Notes: a model not told the origin generated them from the sequence alone. DNA of 64,000 nucleotides from Thermomicrobiales bacterium (GCA_030447415.1 JAUJOZ010000009.1:62001-126000); one strand, 5' to 3'; positions 1-9,346 are shown, numbered from the stretch's first letter. Translations and numbers: made by a program.

Positions 1-305
1 ACCGGTTGGAGAGCTACACCCCGGCCCCACGCCGCCGCTACGGCTACTACACGCTCCCCATCCTCCACCGCGGCCGCCTCGTCGGCCGTATCGACCCCGT
101 CTACGACCGTCGCGCCCGCGTCCTGACGATCAAGGCCGCCCACCTCGAACTCGGCATCCGCCCGACCCCACCGCTTGCGGTCGCCATCGCCGCCACCCTT
201 CGCGATTACGTCGAGTTCCTTGGCGGCGGCACCGTCAACATCCTAGCCGCCGACCCGCCGACCTTCGCACCCGCTCTCGTCGAGGCGCTCGGGGCGACGG
301 CATGA
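1..305 (+). CDS. C-terminal end of a YcaQ-like winged-helix DNA glycosylase family protein (partial)
   Basis: The reading frame is already open at the left edge (codons begin at base 3), so only about the last 100 residues are present; the TTG at base 6 is an internal leucine, not a start. The segment RRYGYYTLPILHRGRLVGR followed by an acidic-basic stretch and a final beta-rich piece matches what I know of the C-terminal part of the YcaQ/DUF1006 family (interstrand-crosslink unhooking DNA glycosylases with winged-helix domains). No catalytic residues lie in this fragment. The stop is immediately followed by unrelated sequence before the next gene. The family assignment rests on this one conserved block. 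Confidence 0.6.
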   Translation, partial: RLESYTPAPRRRYGYYTLPILHRGRLVGRIDPVYDRRARVLTIKAAHLELGIRPTPPLAVAIAATLRDYVEFLGGGTVNILAADPPTFAPALVEALGATA

Positions 306-442
306 TTCGAAACCGGCCGGCATCACTTCTCGTAGCCCGCGCGCCCTTCGGGTATGCTGTCCGGCCATACTGGAGACCGACCCCGCGACGCCATCGAGGA
401 CCGGGACGCAATCCCGGCCCCACCGGACATCGGAGAGCGCGC

Positions 443-874
443 ATGGACGAGACCCGACCCACCGGCGAGACGCCCCGGTTCGAACCCACCCCGGAAGCCC
501 ATCCGCTCGACCCCGCCGCGGCCGAGCCCGGCGCCTCCGCCGCCCATCAGGAGCGAGCGGCCGAGGAAGCCCAGGGCACGACCGGAACGGGTAGCCAAGT
601 CACGAGTCCTGCCCTGCCTCAGACCGGCGACCTGAGCGAGCTGACGAGCGGACCCGAGACCGCCGCCCAGGGGCAGCCGTCCGCTGGCGCGGGCGACCCG
701 ATGACCGATCGCGCTCGCGAGGTGACCGAGCGACTCAAGCCCGTGGCCGTGGCCGCCGAGGAGGTCGCCGCGAAAGCCGTCGACCTTTCGGTCAAGGGGC
801 TGACGAAGCTGTCCGCCCTGCTCGAGCGGCGACGGCAGGAGCGCGGAACCGGCGACGGTCCGAGCGGCGAGTAA
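443..874 (+). CDS. Small hypothetical protein, Ala/Glu-rich, with C-terminal helix
   Basis: A 143-residue protein of unknown function. The start at 443 is chosen because a GGAG lies 7 bases upstream; the frame is open further upstream (to 302) but that part is Arg/Pro-rich and looks non-coding. The first about 85 residues are low-complexity (Pro, Glu, Ala, Gly) and probably disordered. The last about 55 (from DPMTDRAREVTERLKP) look like an amphipathic helix ending in Lys/Arg/Glu-rich residues. There is no signal peptide or membrane segment. It could be a small cytosolic helical protein. I do not recognise the family, and being a real gene is likely rather than certain. Confidence 0.5.
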   Translation: MDETRPTGETPRFEPTPEAHPLDPAAAEPGASAAHQERAAEEAQGTTGTGSQVTSPALPQTGDLSELTSGPETAAQGQPSAGAGDPMTDRAREVTERLKPVAVAAEEVAAKAVDLSVKGLTKLSALLERRRQERGTGDGPSGE

Positions 875-1299
875 CCTGCGGGAGCGTCGCGGTCGGCACC
901 CTTGCCCCCCGCCGCCCAAGTCGCCCCGCAGGGCCGCGCGGTCGCTGGGAATCTGAAGCGGGATAATGCGCTCGGCCGCGGCCGCGCCACCGGCGGCGTG
1001 TCCCACGTCGTTTCATGCCCCGATGCTCCGGGCGATCGAGACGCGCCGACGCCCGTCTCCGCGCCGGCCAGCCTCGCATGAAAACCGCGTCAGGACGCCA
1101 AAAATGAGCGACGGCGCCGCGGTCGTTGCTTGACGGTCTGTCGCCGCAACCCGTATCATCCTTGCCGGAAGGGCCATCGCACGAGGACGTGCCGCCCTGG
1201 CCGCGACGCCGTCGTCGGCCAGTCGTGCCCTGCCAAGCGCTGGACACCTTAACAATCGCTCCCCGCGATGGGGCAATCGAGAAGCCAGGAAGGACGCTG
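875..1299. other. Intergenic region upstream of rny
   Basis: About 425 bases without a convincing gene. The only feature I can support is the promoter at 1130-1159, which leaves a leader of roughly 135 bases before the rny start. Confidence 0.5.
1130..1159 (+). promoter_or_regulatory. Sigma70-type promoter for rny
   Basis: TTGACG at 1130-1135 and TATCAT at 1154-1159 are separated by 18 bases and are correctly oriented toward rny at 1300. Both boxes are close to consensus, which is unusual in this GC-rich sequence. Confidence 0.5.
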
Positions 1300-2898
1300 A
1301 TGGACGCCATCATCGGCTACATCCTCGTCGCGCTTCTCGTCACGGTGCTCGCCTCCCTTGGAACCTACGTCTACCTGGATCGCCGGGCGAACTCACGCGT
1401 GCGCTTGGCGCAGGCCGAGGCGGACCGGCTCCTGGCGGAGGCCGAAACCCGACGACGAGATGCCGCGCTCGAGGCCAAGGACGAGGCTATCCGGCTCCGC
1501 GGTGAGCTGGACCGGGAACTGAGCCAACGCCGCAAGGAGATCGAGCGGATTGAGCGGCGCATCGAGCAGAAAGAAGAGGGGATCGATCGCAAGACGGCCA
1601 TCCTCGACCAGCGAGAGCAGGGTCTGCGCCGGCAGGAACAGCAGATCGAGCAAGCCCGCGACACCCTGGAGCAGGAGCGGACCCGGACGCGCCAGGAGTG
1701 GGAGCAGGAACGCGCACGCCAGCAGCGCGAGCTGGACGAAGTTCGGGATCGCCACCTCAAGGAACTGGAGCGGATCGCCGGTCTGACGGCCGAGGAGGCC
1801 AAGGACCAGCTCGTCGCCGAGGTCGAGGTCGAGGCGCGGGCTATGGCCGCGCGCCGCATGCACGAGATCGAGCAGGAACTGCAGGAGGAGGCGGACCGCC
1901 GCTCCCGCAAGGTGCTCGCGACGACCATCCAGCGGATCGCGTCCGACTACGTGGCGGAAACGACCGTCTCAGTGGTGCCGCTGCCCAGCGACGACATGAA
2001 GGGTCGGATCATCGGCCGCGAAGGGCGCAACATCCGGGCGCTGGAGCAGGCCACCGGCGTCGACCTGATCGTCGACGACACTCCGGAAGCGGTCACGGTC
2101 TCCGGCTTCGATCCGGTCCGCCGCGAGGTGGCCCGCCGGTCACTGGCCAAGCTGCTCCAGGACGGGCGCATTCACCCGGCGCGGATCGAGGAAATTGTCA
2201 CCAAGACCCGCACCGAGCTCGAGCAGATCATGCGCGAGGAGGGCGAGAAAGTCGCTTACGAGGCGAACGTCGTGGGCCTCCATCCCGACCTGATCAAGCT
2301 GCTGGGCCGGCTCAAGTACCGCACCTCCTACGGCCAAAACGTGCTCGGGCACTCGCTCGAGGTTTCGATGATCGCCGCCGCGCTAGCCGCCGAGCTGGGC
2401 GCCGACGTCAACGTCTGCAAGACCGCCGGGCTGCTCCATGACATCGGCAAGGCGGTCGACCACGAGGTCGAGGGTCCGCACGCGCTCATCGGCGCCGACA
2501 TCGCCAAGCGCCTGGGCCGCTCGGCGAAGATCGTCCACGCCATCGCCGCCCACCACGGCGAGGAGGAGCCGCAGACGGTCGAGGCGTTTATCGTCGCCAC
2601 CGCCGACGGTATCAGCGGCGCCCGCCCCGGTGCCCGGCGTGAGATGGTCGAGACGTATATCAAGCGCCTCGAGGCGCTGGAAGGGGTCGCCAACTCGTTC
2701 GACGGCGTCGAGAAGAGCTTCGCCATTCAGGCCGGGCGCGAGGTCCGTATTCTCGTCGCGCCGACCGCTATCGATGACCTCGGCGCCGCGCGCCTGGCAC
2801 GGGACGTCTCCAAGAAGATCGAGGAAAGCCTGGAGTACCCGGGCCAGATCAAAGTCACCGTCATCCGGGAAACGCGGGCGGTCGACTACGCGCGGTAG
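1300..2898 (+). CDS. rny: Ribonuclease Y
   Basis: Membrane-anchored endoribonuclease that starts mRNA decay in many bacteria without RNase E. The 532 residues show the full family architecture: an N-terminal membrane helix (about 1-25), a long charged coiled coil (about 30-200), a KH RNA-binding domain with the [12 protein letters not shown] loop (about 235-246), and an HD domain with H380-D381 in LLHDIGKA. The length is normal for the family (about 510-540). The start at 1300 (MDAIIGYI) is favoured over upstream in-frame codons because it opens directly into the membrane helix and has AGGAAGGA just upstream. It heads a run of genes with a YmdB-like phosphodiesterase and SpoVS, an arrangement known from spore-forming Firmicutes and Thermus relatives. 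Confidence 0.96.
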   Translation: MDAIIGYILVALLVTVLASLGTYVYLDRRANSRVRLAQAEADRLLAEAETRRRDAALEAKDEAIRLRGELDRELSQRRKEIERIERRIEQKEEGIDRKTAILDQREQGLRRQEQQIEQARDTLEQERTRTRQEWEQERARQQRELDEVRDRHLKELERIAGLTAEEAKDQLVAEVEVEARAMAARRMHEIEQELQEEADRRSRKVLATTIQRIASDYVAETTVSVVPLPSDDMKGRIIGREGRNIRALEQATGVDLIVDDTPEAVTVSGFDPVRREVARRSLAKLLQDGRIHPARIEEIVTKTRTELEQIMREEGEKVAYEANVVGLHPDLIKLLGRLKYRTSYGQNVLGHSLEVSMIAAALAAELGADVNVCKTAGLLHDIGKAVDHEVEGPHALIGADIAKRLGRSAKIVHAIAAHHGEEEPQTVEAFIVATADGISGARPGARREMVETYIKRLEALEGVANSFDGVEKSFAIQAGREVRILVAPTAIDDLGAARLARDVSKKIEESLEYPGQIKVTVIRETRAVDYAR

Positions 2899-2952
2899 GC
2901 ACGGTAAGGACAGGCGAGTCCGGCGGGCGGCGCCGGGCCCTAGCGGGAGGAG

Positions 2953-3945
2953 TTGGCCGGGGGCGGCGACCGTCGCCCCCGGCGCCGTGTGACCGACGAC
3001 GAACCACTCCCGACCGTGCCGGGCGGAACCCCACCCGTACCCACGGGAACCACCGCCGGCCGGCAACCCCAGTCGGACCAGGCGCCGCCCGTGCGGGTGC
3101 TTGCGGTGGGCGACGTCATCGGCGCGCCCGGCCGGCGTGCCGTGCGTCGTCTCCTGCCACGGCTGCGCGCCGAACTCAGGGCCGATCTCGTCCTCGCCAA
3201 CGGGGAGAACAGCGCCGGCGGCCGAGGCGTCAGCGTGCGCACGGCGCGCGAGCTGCGCGACGCCGGCGTTGACGTCATCACGACCGGCAACCACGTCTGG
3301 TCCCAGCCCGACATCGATCAGGTGTTGGCCAATGACGACCTGCGCGTCCTGCGGCCGTTGAACTTTCCACCGGAGTTGCCGGGTGCGGGCTCTTGCGTTC
3401 TCCGGGTCCGCGGCACGACGGTGACCGTGGTCAGTCTCATGGGGCGCATCTTCATGCAGCCGCTGGACGACCCCTTTCGGGCGATGGATGCCTTCCTCCT
3501 GGGCGATCTCGCCGGCCCCCGAGCCGAGGCGGGCTCGGCATCGCGCCCACTCGTTGTCGTAGACTTCCACGCTGAAGCCACGTCCGAGAAGGTGGCCATG
3601 GGCTGGCACCTGGCCGGCCGGGTCGCGGCCGTCCTCGGCACGCACACCCACGTGCCGACGGCCGACGTGCGTCTGTTACCAGGGGAGACGGGCTATGTGA
3701 CGGACCTCGGCATGGTTGGGCCGCGTGACTCGATTATCGGCGCCTCGGTCGAGCCGACCCTGCGCCGCTTCCTCACGCACCGACCCGGGCGCGCCCCCGT
3801 CGGCGAGGGCCCGGTCGTCTTCAACGCCGTCCTGCTCGAGCTGGACGGGGCCCGCGGCACCTGCCGCGCCCTGCGCCGCGTCGACCTACTCGACTCGAGC
3901 GACGCCCAAAGCCGGGCGCGCTCCCAAGGGGGACCCGACGAATGA
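2953..3945 (+). CDS. YmdB/TIGR00282-family metallophosphoesterase
   Basis: Predicted dinuclear-metal phosphodiesterase related to Bacillus YmdB, which hydrolyses cyclic nucleotides such as 2',3'-cAMP and affects the sporulation/biofilm decision, working alongside RNase Y. The core motifs are in order: VGDVIGAPGR, ANGENSAGGRG, TTGNHVW, DFHAEATSEK and GTHTHVPT (metal ligands Asp, Asn, His, His, His). The core starts near GTG 3091. The first 46 residues from TTG 2953 are Arg/Pro-rich, so GTG 2989 or 3091 may be the true start; a core of about 284 residues would fit the family. It lies 54 bases after rny and its stop overlaps the spoVS start (ATGA), so the two are probably translationally coupled. 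Confidence 0.9.
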   Translation: MAGGGDRRPRRRVTDDEPLPTVPGGTPPVPTGTTAGRQPQSDQAPPVRVLAVGDVIGAPGRRAVRRLLPRLRAELRADLVLANGENSAGGRGVSVRTARELRDAGVDVITTGNHVWSQPDIDQVLANDDLRVLRPLNFPPELPGAGSCVLRVRGTTVTVVSLMGRIFMQPLDDPFRAMDAFLLGDLAGPRAEAGSASRPLVVVDFHAEATSEKVAMGWHLAGRVAAVLGTHTHVPTADVRLLPGETGYVTDLGMVGPRDSIIGASVEPTLRRFLTHRPGRAPVGEGPVVFNAVLLELDGARGTCRALRRVDLLDSSDAQSRARSQGGPDE

Positions 3946-4592
3946 ACCGGTTCTTCAGCAAACTGGACCTGCGCGACATCAAGATCGATCCCCAAAACAC
4001 CAGCTTTCCTCCGGACGCCGAGGACGTTGAGGACGCGGACGAAGTGATGCTTGCCGCCGAGGCTGAGATCGGGGACGACCCGGATCGATCCACCGCGCGG
4101 GACCAGGACGCCGGGCACGACACCGCCACCGGTGTCGCCGTCGATCCCGACCGGTTCGGGCGGCAGCCGCACGTCCCCGCTTGGGCCGGTCCGATGCCCG
4201 CCATGACGAGCGGTGCCGACGGCAACGGCACATACGCCGCCGACGCCATTGCGACCCCGGCCTACGACGACATCGAGGTGAGCGAGGCGGGAACCAACGC
4301 GCCGGATAACGGGGTGGGCACGCCGGGGTCAGTCGAGGTGCTCAAGGTCTCGGCCCGCTCGCGGCCGAGCGCAGTTGCCGGCGCCATCGCCGGGGTCGTG
4401 CGCGAGGCCGGTCGGGCCGAGGTGCAGGCGATCGGCGCTGGTGCCACCAACCAGGCGGTCAAAGCCGTCGCCATCGCCCGTGACTACCTGCGCGAGACAG
4501 GCATTGAGGCGATCTGCCTGCCTGCCTTCATCGACGTGACCATCGAGAACGAGGATCGTACCGCCATCCGTCTCGTCGTCGAGCCACGCTAG
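3942..4592 (+). CDS. spoVS: SpoVS-domain protein with long acidic N-terminal extension
   Basis: Stage V sporulation protein S family (Alba-like fold, probably nucleic-acid binding). The SpoVS domain is the last 86 residues (about 131-216, from VEVLKVSARSRPSAV to RLVVEPR), which is the entire length of the usual protein. Here it is preceded by about 130 residues rich in Asp, Ala, Gly and Pro, probably disordered, of unknown role. The ATG overlaps the stop of the phosphodiesterase gene by 4 bases. The protein is well known in Bacillus sporulation, but the family also occurs in non-sporulating Thermus/Chloroflexi relatives, so it does not prove spore formation. The short N-terminal sequence MNRFFSKLDLRDIKID looks helical and could be a docking motif (inference). 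Confidence 0.88.
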   Translation: MNRFFSKLDLRDIKIDPQNTSFPPDAEDVEDADEVMLAAEAEIGDDPDRSTARDQDAGHDTATGVAVDPDRFGRQPHVPAWAGPMPAMTSGADGNGTYAADAIATPAYDDIEVSEAGTNAPDNGVGTPGSVEVLKVSARSRPSAVAGAIAGVVREAGRAEVQAIGAGATNQAVKAVAIARDYLRETGIEAICLPAFIDVTIENEDRTAIRLVVEPR

Positions 4593-4602
4593 CCCCGCTC
4601 GG

Positions 4603-5520
4603 ATGACCGAGGTAGCAGGGGCGTCGATAGGGCACGCCGCGACCGGCTCCGACGCGAGCCCACGATCGGTGGTCGACCTTCACACCCACAGTAATGCGTC
4701 GGACGGCGTGCTTCCCCCGGCCGTGTTGGTCGCGGAAGCCAGCCGGTGGGGACTGCGCACGCTCGGCCTCACCGACCATGACACGACCGCTGGCGTGGGG
4801 GAGGCAGTGGCCGCCGGGGCACGCTTCGGCGTGGAGATCATCCCGGGCGTCGAGCTCAGCACCGGCAGTGACGGCGACCGGGAAATCCACCTCCTCGGAT
4901 ACTTCATCGACCCCGAGGACGCCAAGCTGCAGGCCGGTCTCGCCGAGTTCGCGCACGGGCGCCGGGCCCGCGTCGAGCGCATCGTCGAGCGCCTGACCGC
5001 GGTGGGCACTCCCGTTGAACTAGAGCGCGTCTTCGAGCTGGCCGGGCCAGGCACTGTCGGCCGGCCACACGTGGCCCGTGCCTTGATCGAGCGCGGTCAC
5101 GTCGCCACGGTCGCCGAGGCGTTCGAACGGTTCCTGCGGTCGGGACGACCGGGCTTCGTCCCCCGCTACAAGGTGGAGCCCGAGCGAGCGATCGCGCTGG
5201 TCGCAGGCGCGGGCGGCGTCCCGGTCCTCGCCCACCCGCTTGGCACGGGTGATGTCGAGGGCACGCTCGGCCGACTCGTGCCGGTCGGTCTCCGCGGGTT
5301 GGAGGTTTACTACGGCGAGTACGACGAAGCGACTCGCGCGTCGCTGCGTGAGGTAGCCGATCGCTGGGGGCTGATCCCAACCGGCGGCAGCGACTTCCAC
5401 GGCGCCGGGTTCAAGCCCGGGCGGGACCTCGGCGGTCCCTCGGTGCCCCTGGAGTCGGTCGATCGGCTGCGTGCGGCGGCGCGGCAGACCGCACCGGGCC
5501 GCCGCATGCCAAGCGCATGA
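4603..5520 (+). CDS. PHP-domain phosphoesterase (YciV/RNase AM-like)
   Basis: A 305-residue PHP-superfamily metal-dependent hydrolase. Motif I DLHTHS lies at 25-30 and motif II TDHD at 57-60, followed by the conserved ELSTG and HLLGYF pieces, a central insertion (AMP-binding type), LAHP, and the C-terminal TGGSDFHG. This matches the YciV/TrpH group, which hydrolyses nucleoside 3',5'-bisphosphates and acts as a 5'-3' exonuclease on short RNA. The length (about 280-300) is typical. It begins 10 bases after spoVS, so it probably belongs to the rny-phosphodiesterase-spoVS transcription unit, an RNA-turnover theme. Confidence 0.9.
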   Translation: MTEVAGASIGHAATGSDASPRSVVDLHTHSNASDGVLPPAVLVAEASRWGLRTLGLTDHDTTAGVGEAVAAGARFGVEIIPGVELSTGSDGDREIHLLGYFIDPEDAKLQAGLAEFAHGRRARVERIVERLTAVGTPVELERVFELAGPGTVGRPHVARALIERGHVATVAEAFERFLRSGRPGFVPRYKVEPERAIALVAGAGGVPVLAHPLGTGDVEGTLGRLVPVGLRGLEVYYGEYDEATRASLREVADRWGLIPTGGSDFHGAGFKPGRDLGGPSVPLESVDRLRAAARQTAPGRRMPSA

Positions 5521-5826
5521 GCCGTCGCGCCTCATCCTTCGGCTCACCGCTGCCATCGGCCGGCGTGCGAACTTCCCGGAACCAGTGCCGACGGCGCGAA
5601 TCATGGTCGCAACCTCGTCCTGCGTCCGGCAGGCAATTGCCCCAGCGGGCCGTTCGAGAGGCATCCAAGGCTGGGCAGGACGTAGGTTTCCTCAAAGACG
5701 ATCCTTCTACCGTCATCGCCGGAGGGCGCCACCTCGTCGAGCACCAGAGGATCGTTGCCATGCCGCAGTTCCACTTGACGCCCGCAGGTCGGATGGCCTT
5801 CCCGATCCCCAAGCCCGAGTCGACTG
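5521..5826. other. Intergenic region between PHP gene and ispD
   Basis: About 305 bases with open frames on both strands but none with family-like composition or a good ribosome binding site. I see no RNA motif I can name. Confidence 0.4.
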
Positions 5827-6672
5827 GTGTCCCCAGCTGAGTCGGGGTCCGGCCCCGTCATCCTGCGGGCCACCGCCCCTCAAGATCTCAAGGGAGAACC
5901 CGCCGTCTCCTCCGCACCGCTGGGGGCGTCGGAGTGGTCGACCGGCAGCTCCCCTGCTGGTTATGCCGTGGCGGTCATCGTCGCCGCCGGGCGCGGTCGG
6001 CGGCTGGGGGCGCCCGACAAGGTGTTCTTGCCGCTTGGTGGCCGGCCGATTCTCGCGTATGCCCTCGACGCGGCCGAACGCGCCACCGCCGTTCGCGACG
6101 TGATCCTCGTCGTCGGGGAGCACACCCGCGCCACGGCCGACGACCTCGTCCTCAGCGGGCCGTACGACAAGGTCCTGGCTATCGTCACCGGTGGGGAGCA
6201 GCGTCAGCATTCGGTCGCGGCGGGCGTAGCCGCGGTCCCAGCCGACACCGAGGTCGTGATCGTCCACGACGCTGCGCGACCGTTGGCCCCGCCGGCGCTC
6301 TTCGATCGCTGCGCCGCGGCGGCCTTGGGCACCGGGGCCGCCATCGCGGCAATCCCGGTCGCCGACACTCTCAAGCGGGTCGCGGCCGGACGGGTCGTCG
6401 GCACCGTGCCCCGAGATGGGCTTTGGGCCGCCCAAACGCCGCAGGCCTTTCGCCGCGCTCTCCTCCAGGACGCGCTCGACCGGCTCGCCGCGACCTCCGA
6501 CGTCATGACCCCGCCGTTTACGGACGAAGCCGCGCTCTTCGAGTGGCTGGGGCTGTCGGTCGAGGTCGTGGTCGGCGCCGTCACCAACCTCAAGGTCACA
6601 CGCCGTGACGACCTCCCCGTGGTCGAGGCCCTGGTGGCGCACGCACTCACCGCGCCGCCGCCGGAACCATGA
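5827..6672 (+). CDS. ispD: 2-C-methyl-D-erythritol 4-phosphate cytidylyltransferase
   Basis: Transfers CMP to MEP in the non-mevalonate isoprenoid pathway. It shows the nucleotidyltransferase signature AAGRGRRLGAPDKVFLPLGG (here DK replaces the more common PKQ), GGEQRQHSV, and the Asp-containing VHDAARP. Near the C-terminus are TDEAALFEWLG and NLKVT, typical of IspD. The GTG at 5827 gives 281 residues, about 45 longer than usual. GTG 5968 just before the cytidylyltransferase fold would give a standard 234-residue protein, but neither has a clear ribosome binding site. The stop overlaps ispF by 4 bases. The two enzymes flank the IspE step and are often adjacent. Confidence 0.93.
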   Translation: MSPAESGSGPVILRATAPQDLKGEPAVSSAPLGASEWSTGSSPAGYAVAVIVAAGRGRRLGAPDKVFLPLGGRPILAYALDAAERATAVRDVILVVGEHTRATADDLVLSGPYDKVLAIVTGGEQRQHSVAAGVAAVPADTEVVIVHDAARPLAPPALFDRCAAAALGTGAAIAAIPVADTLKRVAAGRVVGTVPRDGLWAAQTPQAFRRALLQDALDRLAATSDVMTPPFTDEAALFEWLGLSVEVVVGAVTNLKVTRRDDLPVVEALVAHALTAPPPEP

Positions 6673-7187
6673 GCCTGGTCACGCGCTGCGGCATCGGCTA
6701 CGACGCGCACCGCTTCGCCGCCGGACGACCGCTGGTCCTCGGTGGCGTCCGCGTCCCCCACCCCCTCGGCCTAGCGGGCCATTCGGACGCCGATGTCGTG
6801 CTCCACGCGATCGCCGACGCCCTCCTGGGTGCGGCCGCGCTCCCCGACATCGGCTATCACTTCCCGCCGACCGACCCCCGCTTCCGTGACGCCGACAGCC
6901 GTAACCTCTTGATCGAGGCCACTCGCCTCGTCGTCGCGGCGGGCTTCGTCCCTCAGAACGTCGACGCCATTGTTATCGCTGAGGCGCCGCGCATCGCGCC
7001 GCACGTCCCGGCCATGCGCCAGGCCATCGCTGCCTGCCTGGACCTCGACATCGGCGCCGTCGGCGTCAAGGCGACGACCAACGAGGGCATGGGGTTCGTC
7101 GGCCGCGATGAGGGGATCGCCGCGATGGCCATCGTCACGGTCATCCGGGCCGATTCTCGGTCGGTGACGGGTGGCGAGCGCTCATGA
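6669..7187 (+). CDS. ispF: 2-C-methyl-D-erythritol 2,4-cyclodiphosphate synthase
   Basis: Forms the cyclic diphosphate from CDP-ME-2-phosphate in the MEP pathway, as a homotrimer with a zinc site between subunits. It has GIGYDAHRF (D12 and H14, zinc ligands), [11 protein letters not shown] with the third zinc-binding His, and the C-terminal [19 protein letters not shown]. The 172-residue length is normal, allowing for a short tail. It overlaps ispD upstream and dtd downstream by 4 bases each (ATGA), so all three are probably translationally coupled. Confidence 0.96.
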   Translation: MSLVTRCGIGYDAHRFAAGRPLVLGGVRVPHPLGLAGHSDADVVLHAIADALLGAAALPDIGYHFPPTDPRFRDADSRNLLIEATRLVVAAGFVPQNVDAIVIAEAPRIAPHVPAMRQAIAACLDLDIGAVGVKATTNEGMGFVGRDEGIAAMAIVTVIRADSRSVTGGERS

Positions 7188-7663
7188 GGGTCCTGCTGCA
7201 GCGGGTCGGCCGTGCCCGGGTGACCGTCGCCGGCGAGGAAGTCGGCGCCATCGGCCGCGGAATCCTTGCGCTGGTCGGGGTAACCCACGACGACACGACC
7301 GACGATGCCGCGCTGCTGGCGGCCAAGGTGGCCCACCTCCGGATCTTCGACGACGCCACGGGGCATCTGAACCGCTCCGCGCTCGACCTGCGGGCCGATG
7401 CCACTGCCGATGATTCGGGCGTTGGGGTGCTTGTCGTATCGCAGTTCACCTTGTACGCCGACGCGCGCAAGGGGCGACGCCCTAGCTTCGTCCGCGCCGC
7501 TCCGCCCGATCAGGCTGCCCCCCTCGTCGACACGTTTGCCACGACCCTGCGTGACCTTGGTCTCCCCGTCGCCCAAGGGCGATTCGGCGCTGAAATGATG
7601 GTCGAGCTGGTCAACGTGGGGCCGGTCACCATCTGGCTTGACACCACCGACCTCCGCGCCTGA
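7184..7663 (+). CDS. dtd: D-aminoacyl-tRNA deacylase
   Basis: Hydrolyses D-amino acids mischarged onto tRNA. The 159 residues start with the family MRVLLQRV motif, continue with [17 protein letters not shown] (the Ser-Gln catalytic region) and end with [12 protein letters not shown], which contains the Gly-Pro motif that enforces chirality. It is slightly longer than the usual 145-150. It overlaps ispF by 4 bases and is the last gene of the ispD-ispF-dtd unit. Confidence 0.95.
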   Translation: MRVLLQRVGRARVTVAGEEVGAIGRGILALVGVTHDDTTDDAALLAAKVAHLRIFDDATGHLNRSALDLRADATADDSGVGVLVVSQFTLYADARKGRRPSFVRAAPPDQAAPLVDTFATTLRDLGLPVAQGRFGAEMMVELVNVGPVTIWLDTTDLRA

Positions 7664-7732
7664 TCGCTCGCCGCGCCTACCCGCCCGTGTGACCGGCACC
7701 CTTCGTTTCCAGAACAGGGTCGCACCTAACGC

Positions 7733-7738
7733 TATACT
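7733..7738 (+). promoter_or_regulatory. Candidate -10 box (TATACT)
   Basis: TATACT lies in an otherwise GC-rich 267-base gap, about 190 bases before the zinc-ribbon gene. I see no good -35 at the normal distance, so this is a weak call. Confidence 0.3.
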
Positions 7739-7930
7739 CGACTGCCAAGCCCCGCTCTGCCCTCCGGTGCCCCCCGCGCCGGCTCCTACCGCCCGACGGG
7801 TTGGGTCGACCGTTCGGGCACCCGGATTCCCGCTCCACCGGCCGCGACGTGCCTGTAGCGGGTGGCGCAAGCCCGGGCGCGGCCCCGCGTCCCGCCGAGC
7901 GCGCTCCATTCCCGACGGAGGTTGCCGGAC

Positions 7931-9346
7931 GTGATCTACTGCCAGGACTGCGGCGCCGAGAACCCGGAAGGAAGAGACATCTGCTCGGTCTGTCACCGGT
8001 CGCTCATGCGGGAGCACAGCACCAGGCGGTGCCCCTCGTGCCGGGAACCTCTCGGGGAGGGCGCCTCCTTCTGCGCCACGTGCCGGGCTCCGGTGCTGGT
8101 CGCGGCGGCCAGGACCGGAGCCTCCCCCGACCCACCAGACCCGGACGCCGAGGCTGCGACTGCTCCACGAAGCGCGCCCATCCCCTCCTCAACCGTCGGC
8201 TCTGCCGAGGCTGGTCCCGTAGCCGTCCACAGGAGTGGTGCCGACGCGCCCGCTGGTAGTGCCTGGCCACAGTTACCCCACGGGACCGACCGGACCGCCG
8301 ACCACACCCGGGATCACCCGGGACCCGCCGTCCACACCGCGTCAGGGAACGTGGCGAGGGTATCGGTCTCCGTGAGCGAGACCGAGGCGAGCGCCGACGC
8401 AGGCACGATGGCCCTTCTGGCCGGTACCAATCGTCCGCTCGGCGACCGATCCGCGGTGGCCGAGGTGAGCGCCGTACCCGCGTCCGCTTCAGCCCCCGCT
8501 GAACCAGGGGCGGCGCCGCCCCCCTTGCCACCGCTGCCCGACGGCGGCCTGAGCACCGTGATGCCGGACTGGCTCCGCAACCCACCTTCCGGCATCCCAG
8601 CGCCAAGAGCGCCGTCGGCCGCGAGCACCCAATCCGGCGCACTCCTCCCCTCACCGACAGCGTCGACACCCCGCCCGTCGCCTACCACGGCGGCCGATTC
8701 ACCGATGCCTGTCCCACCGGATTCGGAAATGCAGGCCATAGACACAAGCGGCTTCATTTCCGAGGACGACCTGCCGCGCTGGATACGGCGGCTCGTCACC
8801 GACGAAATACCCGACGCGGCCGAGACACGCCCGTCGGGCGCCACGGTCGGCGTGCCGTACCCCGTCGGCCCCGAAGCCGGCACCGGCGCCGATGCCAGTC
8901 ATCTCGGCGCCGCCCCACTTCCGAGCGACCCTCAGTCCGTCACCGCATCAGCCGCGCGCCTGACCGGTGGGGACCGGTCCAGTGGCGGCGGACCGCTCCA
9001 TTCTCTCGGGTCGTCCGGGGTCAGGTCCGACTCCGCCACCCATCCGGACAGCGGCCATCTCCCCCGCAACTCGGGCTCCGAGCCGACCCCGGGCTCACCT
9101 AATGCGCTTCAGTCACACTCTGCCGCGGCCACAGACCGAACTGATCCACGCGGTCGGCAACTGAGTTCGCTCTCCGCGCCCGCCGAGGTGCCGGCGGGAA
9201 GCGCCGGGTTCGGCGCCGCCCAACCGGCCTCCCCTGGACGGGCGGTGAGGCTGGGATCCCACCGCCGGACGCTGCTGCTGGCGTTGCTGATCCTGGTCGT
9301 GCTTGTCGTCGTGCTCTATGGGTTGAGCGGAGGGTTCAGAGGATAG
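7931..9346 (+). CDS. Zinc-ribbon protein with long disordered middle and C-terminal membrane anchor
   Basis: About 471 residues. The first about 55 hold two four-cysteine zinc ribbons (CQDCGAENPEG...CSVC and CPSCREPLGEG...CATC). The following about 385 residues are Pro/Ser/Ala/Gly-rich with only one short ordered-looking piece (FISEDDLPRWIRRL, near 275-290). The end is a single hydrophobic helix (TLLLALLILVVLVVVLYGL) plus a few residues, making it a tail-anchored protein with the ribbons in the cytosol. GTG 7931 is chosen because GGAGG sits 9 bases upstream and the ribbon begins at once. The double-ribbon head is common in Chloroflexota proteins of unknown role. I cannot name a function. Confidence 0.75.
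   Translation: MIYCQDCGAENPEGRDICSVCHRSLMREHSTRRCPSCREPLGEGASFCATCRAPVLVAAARTGASPDPPDPDAEAATAPRSAPIPSSTVGSAEAGPVAVHRSGADAPAGSAWPQLPHGTDRTADHTRDHPGPAVHTASGNVARVSVSVSETEASADAGTMALLAGTNRPLGDRSAVAEVSAVPASASAPAEPGAAPPPLPPLPDGGLSTVMPDWLRNPPSGIPAPRAPSAASTQSGALLPSPTASTPRPSPTTAADSPMPVPPDSEMQAIDTSGFISEDDLPRWIRRLVTDEIPDAAETRPSGATVGVPYPVGPEAGTGADASHLGAAPLPSDPQSVTASAARLTGGDRSSGGGPLHSLGSSGVRSDSATHPDSGHLPRNSGSEPTPGSPNALQSHSAAATDRTDPRGRQLSSLSAPAEVPAGSAGFGAAQPASPGRAVRLGSHRRTLLLALLILVVLVVVLYGLSGGFRG

Noticed and set aside
302..442. Upstream extension of the small hypothetical gene starting at 302
   Set aside because: Arg/Pro-rich, overlaps the previous gene, and lacks a ribosome binding site; 443 has one.
1126..1299. 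Upstream extension of rny to 1126
   Set aside because: It would include the promoter, and the extra residues are not family-like; 1300 begins the membrane helix.
1371..1928. Long Ser/Arg-rich frame opposite rny
   Set aside because: Antisense shadow of the coiled-coil codons.
5517..5840. Open frame between the PHP gene and ispD
   Set aside because: No start signal and random composition; open frames are common by chance at this GC content.
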